This document shows positions 54,149-64,000 of a stretch of DNA of 64,000 nt, one piece after another (the first letter of the stretch is position 1; each line of letters starts with the position of its first letter). This DNA comes from Paenibacillus sp. R14(2021) (GTDB lineage: Bacteria; Bacillota; Bacilli; Paenibacillales; Paenibacillaceae): NCBI RefSeq assembly GCF_019431355.1, contig NZ_CP080269.1:3926001-3990000 (forward strand), in the 5' to 3' direction. The notes beneath the pieces are model-generated. The model was not told where the DNA came from. It saw only the letters and a list, made by a program, of their open reading frames with translations, and did not search any database. A program made the translations under genes and the position numbers.

Positions 54149-54568
54149 TGTGGATAAACAGTAAGATCAGCGGTTTGTTCCAGTAAATTAATAACATGTG
54201 GATGAATTTATCGGCTTTTCCCGGTTTATGTCGAATTGGTAACACGATATTAACAATATCTAGTGTTGTCGATAAGTTTTATACACAACCTATTGAATTT
54301 GTGGATAAAATGTCTAGAATCGTTGAATATCAAGGCTTATTTTGCTATGATAAATATGTTTTCTGTGTGGATGACTCCAATTTCCCCTCAACATTATTAA
54401 CACCCTGTGGATAACAATGTGAACAACATTCATTCCCCTTTGATAATAGTTTTCCGCCTTCCCTTAATAATGTGGATGAAACGAAGCAGCTTACCCACCA
54501 TTTCGACATTTTCAGCTTGAGAGCGCCATTTTCGGTGAATTGGATAAGGAGTGACAATCTGTGGATAG
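54149..54568. other. oriC, upstream (dnaA-promoter) DnaA-box cluster
   Basis: This is the rpmH-dnaA intergenic region. Perfect boxes TGTGGATAA lie at 54149, 54300 and 54406. One-mismatch boxes are TGTGGATGA at 54197, 54366 and 54471, TTATACACA at 54279, and TGTGGATAG at 54560, which overlaps the dnaA start codon. All but the TTATACACA copy point the same way. It matches the incA/B part of the bipartite Bacillus origin and allows DnaA to repress its own gene. Confidence 0.88.
54323..54351 (+). promoter_or_regulatory. Promoter of dnaA
   Basis: TTGAAT (54323-54328) and TATGAT (54346-54351) are 17 bases apart on the plus strand, flanked by DnaA boxes at 54300 and 54366. A second possible pair, TTGAAT-N16-TAGAAT, starts at 54294. 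Confidence 0.6.
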
Positions 54569-55913
54569 CCATACGCACGAAATGTGGCAACAGGTGCTGT
54601 CGATCATACAAACTAAACTCAGCAAGCCAAGCTTCGACACTTGGTTCAAAGCAACTAATGCTTCGTTTAGCGGCGATTCCGTAGTCGTAGTGACAGCTCC
54701 GACGACTTTTGCGGCCGAATGGCTCGAAAGCCGGTATACAAAACTTGTGCGGACGACACTTCAGGAATTTATGGGGCGCCAATTCGACATTAAATTTGTC
54801 ATTGAAGAAAATAAGCCTCCTGAACCGGCAGATCTTCAGCCGGTTGTTTTGCCGCCCGTACAGGTTGGGCCCGAAGAAACCTATTCGCACATGCTTAATC
54901 CTAAGTACATGTTCGATACATTCGTCATCGGCGCTAACAACCGTTTCGCGCACGCTGCTTCATTAGCTGTCGCCGAAGCGCCGGCCAAGGCTTACAATCC
55001 GTTGTTTCTTTACGGCGGAGTAGGACTCGGCAAGACGCATTTAATGCATGCAATCGGGCATTATATTTTGGAACATAACCCCAACACGCGGGTTCTTTAT
55101 TTGTCTTCCGAGAAATTCACGAACGAATTCATTAATGCGATCCGGGATAACCGCGGCGAAAGCTTCCGCAACAAATACCGGAATATCGACGTGCTTCTTA
55201 TAGATGATATTCAGTTTCTCGCAGGCAAAGAGCAGACCCAGGAAGAGTTTTTCCATACATTCAACGCTCTGCACGAGGAACGCAAGCAAATTGTCATTTC
55301 CAGTGACCGCCCTCCTAAAGAAATTCCGACGCTGGAGGAACGGCTGCGCTCACGGTTCGAATGGGGACTCATTACGGATATTCAGCCGCCTGATCTCGAG
55401 ACGCGGATCGCGATTTTGCGAAAGAAAGCCAAAGCGGAGAACCTGGATATTCCGAACGAAGCGATGGTCTATATCGCCAGTCAGATCGATACGAACATTC
55501 GCGAGCTGGAGGGTGCGCTCATTCGAGTCGTTGCTTACTCCTCTCTAATAAACGAGGATATTTCGTCTCATTTGGCGGCAGAGGCACTAAAGGATATCAT
55601 TCCTTCCAGCCGGCCCAAAATGATTACGATGCACGATATTCAGCAGAAGGTCGGCGAATTGTACGGGCTCAAGATGGAAGAATTCAAGGCGCGAAAAAGA
55701 ACGAAGGCCGTAGCTTTCCCGAGACAAATTGCCATGTACCTTTCGCGAGAACTAACGGATCATTCGCTGCCTAAGATCGGGGAAGCATTCGGGGGCCGAG
55801 ACCATACGACGGTCATTCATGCGCACGAGAAAATAACCCAGCAGCTGAAAATCGATGCTGAGCTGTTCAAAATCATTCAAACGCTGACCGAGAAGATCAA
55901 GAATCATACTTGA
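54561..55913 (+). CDS. dnaA: Chromosomal replication initiator protein DnaA
   Basis: This is a 450-residue AAA+ initiator. Domain I opens with [25 protein letters not shown]. Walker A GGVGLGKT is at 152-159, Walker [10 protein letters not shown] near 215, and [10 protein letters not shown] follows. The domain IV DNA-binding signature is [15 protein letters not shown] near 415. The start is GTG at 54561, nine bases after AAGGAG, and this GTG lies within a DnaA-box-like TGTGGATAG. Confidence 0.97.
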   Translation: MDSHTHEMWQQVLSIIQTKLSKPSFDTWFKATNASFSGDSVVVVTAPTTFAAEWLESRYTKLVRTTLQEFMGRQFDIKFVIEENKPPEPADLQPVVLPPVQVGPEETYSHMLNPKYMFDTFVIGANNRFAHAASLAVAEAPAKAYNPLFLYGGVGLGKTHLMHAIGHYILEHNPNTRVLYLSSEKFTNEFINAIRDNRGESFRNKYRNIDVLLIDDIQFLAGKEQTQEEFFHTFNALHEERKQIVISSDRPPKEIPTLEERLRSRFEWGLITDIQPPDLETRIAILRKKAKAENLDIPNEAMVYIASQIDTNIRELEGALIRVVAYSSLINEDISSHLAAEALKDIIPSSRPKMITMHDIQQKVGELYGLKMEEFKARKRTKAVAFPRQIAMYLSRELTDHSLPKIGEAFGGRDHTTVIHAHEKITQQLKIDAELFKIIQTLTEKIKNHT

Positions 55914-55996
55914 ATAAGAAAGAATGCTGCATAACCAGAAAAGTTATACACTTTCTTCAACAATGAATCAGCAAGCCTATGCACACGCTGTACACA

Positions 55997-56098
55997 TGTG
56001 GATAGGCTTGCTTTATCAGCGTTATCGACACTTATCCACATATTCAGTGCCCCTACTACGACTTCTACTAATATTATTAATAAACATCATCAAAATAT
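55997..56098. other. oriC, dnaA-dnaN region: DnaA boxes, DnaA-trio and unwinding element
   Basis: A TGTGGATAG box lies at 55997 and a perfect TTATCCACA at 56032-56040 on the other strand. After a short GC-containing spacer comes a run of TAC/GAC/TTC trinucleotides (CTACTACGACTTCTACTA, 56053-56070), matching the DnaA-trio. An AT-rich stretch, ATATTATTAATAAA, follows. The arrangement mirrors B. subtilis incC, where DnaA opens the duplex. Confidence 0.88.
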
Positions 56099-56159
56099 AG
56101 GTGGAAACGACGCCTCATCAAACCGCTGTCGTGATCCCTGTCCTTTAGGAGTGAAAATC

Positions 56160-57302
56160 ATGAAATTAACGATCCGCAAAGATCAACTAAACGATGCTAT
56201 CCAACAAGTTTCCAAAGCTTCTTCTTCACGTCCGCCTATTCCTATTCTCGGCGGGATTAAAATCGACGTAAACCACCAAGGTGTTACACTGACAGCAAGC
56301 GACACAGACATATCCATTCAAAGCTTCATTCCCGTAGAAAACGGTGAATTTGTCATTGCGAAAGTCGAAAAGCCGGGAAGTGTTGTGCTTCCAGCTAAAT
56401 TTTTTGTTGAAATCGTCAAGAAGCTGCCTTCAGACGAACTTGAAATCGAAGTCAAAGACCATTTCCAAACCTTGATCCGCTCCGGCTCGACGGATATTCA
56501 AATGGTCGGTTTGGATCCAGAAGAATTCCCTGTTCTGCCTACCATTCAACAAAGCGAATCCATCTCTGTCCCAGGCGATCTGCTCAAATCGATGATTCGA
56601 CAAATCGTATTCGCAGCTTCTACTAGCGAACAAACGCCTATTTTGACCGGCGTATTGTGGAACTTGGCTGATGGGCAGCTGAAATTCGTAGCGACGGACA
56701 GACATCGTCTGGCCAGCCGAATCGCAACCGTCGAAGCGTTAGAGGGATACCGTTTTTCCAATGTGGTTATCTCCGGCAAGACATTAAATGAGCTGTCCAA
56801 AATCGTTCCGGACGATCATACACATGTGGATATCGTTGTGGCGGACAATCAAGTGCTGTTTAAAGTAGGCAACGTTTTGTTCTACTCCCGCATCTTGGAC
56901 GGAACCTATCCCGATACTTCTAAAATTATTCCGCAGCAGTTCAAAACAGAACTTGTCCTGCATACAAAAAAATTGACGGATGCAATCGACCGAGCTTATT
57001 TGATGTCGCGTGAAGAGAAAACCAACATTGTCCGACTCGTGACCCAGGAAGACGGTTCGATTGAAATTTCATCCAGCTCCACGGAGCTCGGCCGTGTTAC
57101 CGAGCAGCTGGAAGTGAAAGAAATGAACGGTGAACAGCTGCGCATCGCGTTCAACTCCAAATATATGCTGGATGCGCTTAAAGTTATCGACAGCGAGTAT
57201 TTATTCATCGGATTTACAGGGGCGATGAGCCCTATCATTATCAAACCGACCGACCATTCGCACAGCCTGCATCTCATCTTGCCGTACCGGACAACAGGCT
57301 GA
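56160..57302 (+). CDS. dnaN: DNA polymerase III sliding clamp (beta subunit)
   Basis: The protein has 380 residues: MKLTIRKDQLNDAIQQVSKASSSRPPIPILGGI, three clamp domains, and a C-terminal SPIIIKPTDHSHSLHLILPYRT. The ATG at 56160 has TAGGAG upstream. The frame is open back to 55998 through the origin but carries no start signal. It encircles DNA and tethers the polymerase. Confidence 0.97.
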   Translation: MKLTIRKDQLNDAIQQVSKASSSRPPIPILGGIKIDVNHQGVTLTASDTDISIQSFIPVENGEFVIAKVEKPGSVVLPAKFFVEIVKKLPSDELEIEVKDHFQTLIRSGSTDIQMVGLDPEEFPVLPTIQQSESISVPGDLLKSMIRQIVFAASTSEQTPILTGVLWNLADGQLKFVATDRHRLASRIATVEALEGYRFSNVVISGKTLNELSKIVPDDHTHVDIVVADNQVLFKVGNVLFYSRILDGTYPDTSKIIPQQFKTELVLHTKKLTDAIDRAYLMSREEKTNIVRLVTQEDGSIEISSSSTELGRVTEQLEVKEMNGEQLRIAFNSKYMLDALKVIDSEYLFIGFTGAMSPIIIKPTDHSHSLHLILPYRTTG

Positions 57303-57317
57303 TAGGAGACTACGTGT

Positions 57318-57533
57318 ATGAAACAAATTGGAATTTCGACGGAATATATCGCGCTCGGCCAGTTTTTGAAACTGTCGGAATGCATTAGCACCGGCGGCGA
57401 AGCTAAATTTTTCTTGCAGGAAAACGAGGTCGTTATTAACGGAGAAGCTGACAATCGCCGCGGCCGCAAGCTGTATACAGGCGACCAGGTTGACGTGAAG
57501 GGATTTGGCGTTTTTACGATTGTGAAACGGTAA
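57318..57533 (+). CDS. yaaA: S4-domain RNA-binding protein YaaA
   Basis: This 71-residue protein is a single S4 domain: EYIALGQFLKLSECISTGGEAKFFLQENEVVINGEADNRRGRKL. TAGGAGA precedes the ATG. It always lies between dnaN and recF in Bacillales. It probably binds RNA (ribosome assembly), but its role is not settled. Confidence 0.93.
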   Translation: MKQIGISTEYIALGQFLKLSECISTGGEAKFFLQENEVVINGEADNRRGRKLYTGDQVDVKGFGVFTIVKR

Positions 57534-57579
57534 TGCGGCAACCTGCTGTTTTTGCCAGCAAGAACCGGGAGGCTTTACA

Positions 57580-58689
57580 TTGCGATTAAATTCCATTCAA
57601 CTGCAGCATTACCGCAATTACGAGGGCATCGAGCTTACGACCGACAGCCAGGTTAATCTGTTTGTCGGCCGCAATGCACAAGGAAAAACGAATTTGCTGG
57701 AAGCAATCTTCGTGCTTGCGCTGACCAAGTCCCATCGAACCAGCAAGGATAAGGAACTGATCGGCTGGCAGTCGAACGAAGCCCGCATCCGAGGTGAGGT
57801 GGACAAAAGGTACGGCGCGGTTACACTTGATCTCGCTTTGTCCCAGCAAGGGAAGAAAGCCCGGATCAACGGGCTGGAGCAGCGTAAGCTAAGTGATTTT
57901 GTCGGGTCGCTTAATGTCGTCATGTTCGCGCCGGAAGATCTCGAAATTGTGAAAGGTACACCGGGCATACGCCGGCGGTTTCTGGACATGGAAATCGGCC
58001 AGGTGCAGCCCGGTTATTTGCATGCGCTCGGTCAATACCATAAGGTGCTTCAGCAGCGCAACAACTACCTCAAATCGACGATGCCAGGCAATGCCAATAT
58101 GGCGATGATGGACGTCTGGAATATGCAGCTTGCCGAGTATGGTGTTAAAATTGTGAAAAAAAGGCAAAACTTCATAGAGAAGCTTCAGAAGTGGGCGCAG
58201 CACATCCATTCAGGCATAACCGCCGGTTCTGAAGAGCTCTCAATCCTCTATCGCCCGTCCTTCGAAAGTGACGCTAAGGAAGAAGAATCTATATTATTTG
58301 AGCAATTTATGATAAAGTTAACACAGGTTAAGGATCAGGAGCTTCGTCGTGGAATGACGCTTGTTGGTCCTCATCGTGATGATATGGCCTTTTATATAAA
58401 TGGCAAAGAAGCGTCTGTTTATGGCTCGCAGGGCCAGCAGCGCACAACGGCGTTATCCTTGAAACTAGCCGAAATCGAACTGATTCATGAAGAAATCGGC
58501 GAGTATCCCCTGCTTCTGCTTGATGATGTTTTGTCTGAACTTGATCAACATCGGCAGACGCAGCTAATCGAAACATTTCAAAGCAAAGTGCAAACGTTTA
58601 TTACGACTACAGGACTTGAAAGCGTCAATATCAGCAAGCTGGATGATGCCCGGATCTATCAAGTGAAGGATGGTCATGTCGAGCTGTAA
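57580..58689 (+). CDS. recF: DNA replication and repair protein RecF
   Basis: This 369-residue SMC-like ATPase reads MRLNSIQLQHYRNYEGIEL, Walker A FVGRNAQGKTNLLEAI (about residues 28-43), signature region YGSQGQQRTTALSLKLAE and Walker B LLLLDDVLSELD. It loads RecA at gaps. The start is TTG at 57580, eight bases after GGGAGG; no ATG is available in frame nearby. Confidence 0.96.
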   Translation: MRLNSIQLQHYRNYEGIELTTDSQVNLFVGRNAQGKTNLLEAIFVLALTKSHRTSKDKELIGWQSNEARIRGEVDKRYGAVTLDLALSQQGKKARINGLEQRKLSDFVGSLNVVMFAPEDLEIVKGTPGIRRRFLDMEIGQVQPGYLHALGQYHKVLQQRNNYLKSTMPGNANMAMMDVWNMQLAEYGVKIVKKRQNFIEKLQKWAQHIHSGITAGSEELSILYRPSFESDAKEEESILFEQFMIKLTQVKDQELRRGMTLVGPHRDDMAFYINGKEASVYGSQGQQRTTALSLKLAEIELIHEEIGEYPLLLLDDVLSELDQHRQTQLIETFQSKVQTFITTTGLESVNISKLDDARIYQVKDGHVEL

Positions 58690-58725
58690 CCGATAGGACG
58701 CCGATGCGAACGAAGGGTGGAGACT

Positions 58726-58974
58726 ATGTACATTCATTTGGGCGGGGAAAAGATCATTCGCGCCGCGGAGCTCGTCGCTATATTTGACATCTCAATTGAG
58801 CAGTCCTCCAAACTGTCCAAACAGTTCGTCGCACAAGCCCGTAAGCGAAAAGACGTTGAAGTTATAGGAGAAGAAGAAGCGAAGTCAATCGTAGTGACGG
58901 AGAACAAGATCTACTATTCGCCCATCTCATCCTCGACACTGAAGAAACGATCGCACCATTTTGCGACTAGTTAG
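58726..58974 (+). CDS. remB: Extracellular matrix regulator RemB (YaaB)
   Basis: This 82-residue protein starts MYIHLGGEKIIRAAELVAIFDISIEQSSKLSKQF. The ATG at 58726 follows AGGGTGGAGA; a GTG nine bases before is inside that site. RemB regulates matrix genes in B. subtilis and always lies between recF and gyrB. Since the window also holds a c-di-GMP-controlled surface protein, matrix control is a shared theme, though no direct link is shown. Confidence 0.9.
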   Translation: MYIHLGGEKIIRAAELVAIFDISIEQSSKLSKQFVAQARKRKDVEVIGEEEAKSIVVTENKIYYSPISSSTLKKRSHHFATS

Positions 58975-59012
58975 AGATGCAGCGGCTATAAGGTTTGCAA
59001 AGTGGCAAGTAG

Positions 59013-60947
<1,935 letters not shown>

Positions 60948-60961
60948 TTGACATACAGATA

Positions 60962-60993
60962 CAAGCCGTCCGGTTACCCGGGCGGCTTGTTTT
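60962..60993 (+). terminator. Terminator after gyrB
   Basis: AAGCCG(T)CC pairs with GG(G)CGGCTT, then GTTTTC, 15 bases after the gyrB stop and touching the end of the convergent yheCD-like gene. Confidence 0.7.
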
Positions 60994-61745
60994 CAGCTTA
61001 AACGCCGATTATAGGCTAAGCAATAACGGTAGATGCGTCGAAACATCTTCTTGTCTTCAAGCTTACGGAAAATAAAAGGATCAGGCAGCGTGTTCACTTC
61101 GAGGATCCAGGGCTGAAACGATTGATCAATTGCGATATCAATGCCGATTTCCTTTAAGCGCGGATATTCGGTTTGCAGCTGCTTCGCGACATCTGTTCCG
61201 AGCTCAGCCAGCCAAGCCCCGTAGCTGCGCGTCTGCGATTCCGTCAAATAAGCACCCATCAGCTTGTTGAATGACTTCGGCACGCCGCCGCTGTGATAAT
61301 TAGTTACGATTTTTTTGGGATGGCCGACCCGCCCGATAATGCCGGTTGTTTCCCATTCGTTCTTCGGATTCATCTGTACCATGACACGAATGTCGAATCG
61401 TAGTCCCTCGTAAGTAAGCAGTGGAATCCCCTGTTGGATCAGGTAGGCTCGGTTTCCAATCCGCTTCCGGAGGGAAGCCGCCATTTGCTCAAACGAGGTG
61501 AAGCTTTGCAGTAGAGTTCCTGACTGATAGGTATAGAGATCACTTGATCTTTTTTCTACACGTACGACACCTAAGCCAAAGGTGCCTTGATCAGGCTTTA
61601 CATAGACCATCGCATACGTATCCAGCATGTGTGCCAGATCGGTTATATTCCATCGTTTCGTCAGTGGAATCCGCTCGCGCAGCGGCTCTGCGCGCAGCAA
61701 TACTTTGGTTTTTGCCCATTTACTTTTAACGCGTTGAATGGCCAA
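60993..61745 (-). CDS. YheC/YheD-family ATP-grasp protein (spore coat associated)
   Basis: The protein has 250 residues. YVKPDQGTFGLGVVRVE (nucleotide-binding lobe), YLIQQGIPLLTYEGLRFDIRVMVQ and GIDIAIDQSFQPWILEVNTLPDPF (metal-ATP site with the normal EVN) define the family. It is more complete at these sites than the copy at 8888. The likely start is TTG at 61745, six bases after AAAGGTGG; an ATG at 61769 lies before that site. It sits between gyrB and gyrA on the opposite strand. Confidence 0.85.
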   Translation of the reverse strand: MAIQRVKSKWAKTKVLLRAEPLRERIPLTKRWNITDLAHMLDTYAMVYVKPDQGTFGLGVVRVEKRSSDLYTYQSGTLLQSFTSFEQMAASLRKRIGNRAYLIQQGIPLLTYEGLRFDIRVMVQMNPKNEWETTGIIGRVGHPKKIVTNYHSGGVPKSFNKLMGAYLTESQTRSYGAWLAELGTDVAKQLQTEYPRLKEIGIDIAIDQSFQPWILEVNTLPDPFIFRKLEDKKMFRRIYRYCLAYNRRLS

Positions 61746-62132
61746 TGGCGATCCACCTTTCAGGTTCATGCTAGCGTGTGGGATTACAAAGCATGCAGGA
61801 GACACAGGTTGAAATCAATGTTATAATAGAGATAATGCCTATTTTTTGCATTATCCAACTTTTTTCATAAAATGCATGCAGGATATGTTAGTTTATGGCG
61901 AAGAGACGGATTTTGAGCGTGTATCAAACTAATGATTCTGAAGTTTAGAGGCATGTGACCGGACCATTGCAAGTTTATTGTTTGCAAACGTTTAAGGTTG
62001 GCAAGAATGAGCAAAAAGGATAATGGTATCTAGTATTCTGTTATACGACAACCCTGCTCATCAATGGCGACGGCTGCCAGAGGTTTTCGTTATTGAAAAG
62101 CTTAAACATATGCAAACCCTAGGAGGTTAACG
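61746..62132. other. Intergenic region upstream of gyrA
   Basis: It holds a perfect 8-bp inverted repeat, GATAATGC / GCATTATC (61831-61855), followed by CAACTTTTTTC on the plus strand. A possible gyrA promoter, TTGGCA-N17-TAATGG, is at 61998-62026. The leader before gyrA is about 100 bases, with AGGAGG eight bases... two bases inside 62121-62126. Nothing else is recognised. Confidence 0.45.
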
Positions 62133-64000
62133 ATGGCAGAAGAGAAAAGTCTGCAAGTACGAGACCGCGATATCGGTACTGAGATGCGCGAATCGTTTAT
62201 GGATTATGCAATGAGTATCATCGTCAGCCGCGCGCTGCCGGATGTCCGTGACGGACTGAAGCCGGTGCATCGCCGGATTCTCTTTGCAATGTCCGAGCTG
62301 GGCATGTCCCCGGACAAGCCTTACAAAAAATCCGCCAGAATCGTCGGCGAAGTCATCGGTAAATATCATCCGCATGGCGATTCTGCTGTATATGAAACCA
62401 TGGTACGTATGGCGCAGGACTTTTCGCTTCGCTACATGCTTATTGACGGACACGGGAACTTCGGTTCCATCGACGGCGATATGGCTGCAGCTATGCGTTA
62501 TACGGAAGCACGGCTTTCCAAGATTGCGATGGAAATGCTGCGCGATATTAATAAAGAGACCATTGATTATGCACCTAACTATGATGGTGAGGAGCATGAG
62601 CCTACGGTTCTCCCGGCACGTTTCCCGAACTTGCTGGTTAACGGCTTGACGGGTATTGCCGTAGGGATGGCAACCAACATTCCACCGCACAACTTGACTG
62701 AGGTTATCGACGGCGTACAAGCGATGATCCGTAATCCCGATATCACGCCGATCGAGCTTATGGAGTATATCAAAGGACCGGACTTCCCGACGGCAGGTTT
62801 CGTGATGGGACGCGAAGGCATGCGTCAAGCGTATACGACCGGCCGCGGATCGGTCACGATGCGTGCTCGAGCAACAATCGAAGAGAACGGCGGCAAAGCC
62901 CGTATCATCGTGCATGAGCTTCCTTATCAGGTTGTAAAAGCGCGGTTGGTCGAAAAAATCGCTGAGCTTGTCCGCGAGAAGAAAATCGAAGGTATCACCG
63001 ATTTGCGTGACGAGTCCGATCGAAACGGCATGCGGGTAGTCATTGAACTTCGCCGCGACGTAACACCGACGGTCGTGCTGAACAATTTGTATAAGCAAAC
63101 GCAGATGCAGATGAATTTCGGTTTCAATATGCTCGCCCTGGTTAAAGGAGAGCCCCGCACGCTCAATTTGCGCGATATCTTGTATTACTACCTGGAGCAT
63201 CAGGTCGAGGTTATCCGCCGTCGCACGGAATTTGACTTGAAGAAGGCAGAAGCCCGCGCGCATATTCTGGAAGGTTTACGTATCGCGCTGGACAACTTGG
63301 ACGAAGTGATCCGGTTGATTCGCGCTTCGCAAACAACGGAAGAAGCCAGAGAAGGCCTGATTACGCGCTTCGGACTTAGCTTTGATCAAGCGCAGGCCAT
63401 TCTGGATATGCGTTTGCAGCGCCTTACAGGACTCGAGCGCGACAAGATCGAAGCTGAATATGCTGAGCTTCTTCGCAAAATTGCGGAATTCAAAGCGATT
63501 CTTGCAGACGAGCAGCTTGTTCTGCAGATCATTAACGATGAATTAGAAGAAGTAAAGCAGAAGTTTGGCGACGAGCGCCGCACGGAACTGATGGCAAGCG
63601 ACGATGACATTCTCGACGAGGATTTGATTCCGCGCGAAGATGTCATCATCTCGGTAACCCATTCCGGCTACGTGAAGCGTCTGCCGGTAACGACCTACCG
63701 CAGCCAGAAGCGGGGCGGCAAAGGTGTCATTGGCATGGATACGAAGGATACCGACTTTGTCGAGCATCTATTCGTTTCCAACACCCATCACTTCCTGCTC
63801 TTCTTTACGAATAAAGGGAAAGTGTACCGTCTCAAGGCGTATGAGATTCCGGATCTCAGCCGAACTGCGCGCGGAACGCCGATTATCAATCTTATTCAAA
63901 TTGAGCAGGGAGAGACGGTTAATGCCGTCATACCGGTAGAGTCCTTTGAACCGGACCGCTTCTTGTTCTTTGCAACAAAGCAAGGCATTGTCAAAAAAAC
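62133..64000 (+). CDS. gyrA: DNA gyrase subunit A (3' end beyond window)
   Basis: The first 622 codons are present. [50 protein letters not shown] is the winged-helix entry, [15 protein letters not shown] holds the catalytic Tyr, and [22 protein letters not shown] follows. The quinolone-determining stretch reads [17 protein letters not shown] with Ser and Glu at the usual resistance positions, so it looks wild type there. The C-terminal beta-pinwheel begins near residue 500 ([22 protein letters not shown]). AGGAGG precedes the ATG. The gene runs off the right edge. Confidence 0.97.
   Translation, partial: MAEEKSLQVRDRDIGTEMRESFMDYAMSIIVSRALPDVRDGLKPVHRRILFAMSELGMSPDKPYKKSARIVGEVIGKYHPHGDSAVYETMVRMAQDFSLRYMLIDGHGNFGSIDGDMAAAMRYTEARLSKIAMEMLRDINKETIDYAPNYDGEEHEPTVLPARFPNLLVNGLTGIAVGMATNIPPHNLTEVIDGVQAMIRNPDITPIELMEYIKGPDFPTAGFVMGREGMRQAYTTGRGSVTMRARATIEENGGKARIIVHELPYQVVKARLVEKIAELVREKKIEGITDLRDESDRNGMRVVIELRRDVTPTVVLNNLYKQTQMQMNFGFNMLALVKGEPRTLNLRDILYYYLEHQVEVIRRRTEFDLKKAEARAHILEGLRIALDNLDEVIRLIRASQTTEEAREGLITRFGLSFDQAQAILDMRLQRLTGLERDKIEAEYAELLRKIAEFKAILADEQLVLQIINDELEEVKQKFGDERRTELMASDDDILDEDLIPREDVIISVTHSGYVKRLPVTTYRSQKRGGKGVIGMDTKDTDFVEHLFVSNTHHFLLFFTNKGKVYRLKAYEIPDLSRTARGTPIINLIQIEQGETVNAVIPVESFEPDRFLFFATKQGIVKK

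Noticed and set aside
54345..54953. 202-residue minus-strand frame across the oriC/dnaA start
   Set aside because: It covers DnaA boxes, the dnaA promoter and the first dnaA codons in antisense. It has no start signal.

Overview
The window is about 64 kb of a spore-forming, low-to-mid GC Firmicute chromosome, most likely Paenibacillus or a close relative, centred on the replication origin. The evidence is the order rpmH-rnpA-yidC-jag-mnmE-mnmG-rsmG-noc-parA-parB left of dnaA and dnaA-dnaN-yaaA-recF-remB-gyrB-(yheCD-like)-gyrA right of it, plus a walRK-yycHI-walJ-htrA-rlmH block, YyaC, YheC/D-type and CotS-type spore-coat genes. I assigned this by reading the sequence; no database search was possible.

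Layout. 1-1700: tail of a Crp/Fnr-type gene and a two-gene stress-type operon (AhpD-like protein, NAD(P)-binding SDR). 1880-7230: L-arabinose catabolic operon araB-araD-araA (minus strand) and divergent araR, with two perfect TGTACGTACA operators on consensus-like promoters. 7420-19860: an accessory region split by four direct repeats. Each repeat is a copy of the last codons of rlmH plus flanking bases, so the region reads as three tandem cassettes inserted at the rlmH 3' end, as SCC elements insert in staphylococci. They hold a duplicated methyltransferase-TPR gene (one copy broken), a YheC/D ATP-grasp gene, a 1617-residue secreted FN3/OmpL47-type repeat protein behind a cyclic-di-GMP-I riboswitch, and two decayed CotS-type kinase genes. 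No recombinase gene is present. 19839-28150: rlmH, a CxxH/CxxC protein, htrA, walJ, yycI, yycH, walK, walR. 28388-40840: a LysM/G5/M23 peptidase, a low-complexity membrane protein, purA, dnaB/dnaC helicase, rplI, gdpP, a DUF2232 membrane protein, a CBS protein, an LCP protein, a DUF4870 protein and the rpsF-ssb-rpsR operon with an S6:S18-type leader.

40900-42200 holds yjzC, a candidate structured RNA, tRNA-Ser(CGA), and DUF951 and DUF3343 genes. 42444-48283 holds yyaC, a DUF4446 gene, a class V aminotransferase, parB, parA, noc and rsmG, with two perfect parS sites. 48286-53913 holds mnmG, mnmE, jag, yidC, rnpA and rpmH. The bipartite oriC flanks dnaA (DnaA boxes upstream; boxes, DnaA-trio and unwinding element between dnaA and dnaN). 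dnaN, yaaA, recF, remB, gyrB and gyrA follow; gyrA runs off the window.

How it works together: the core is replication initiation (DnaA/oriC, DnaN, gyrase, replicative helicase), segregation (ParABS, Noc), envelope control (WalRK with YycHI and WalJ, HtrA, GdpP, LCP) and translation or tRNA modification. The accessory part next to rlmH looks like a landing zone for cassettes with surface or spore-coat cargo.
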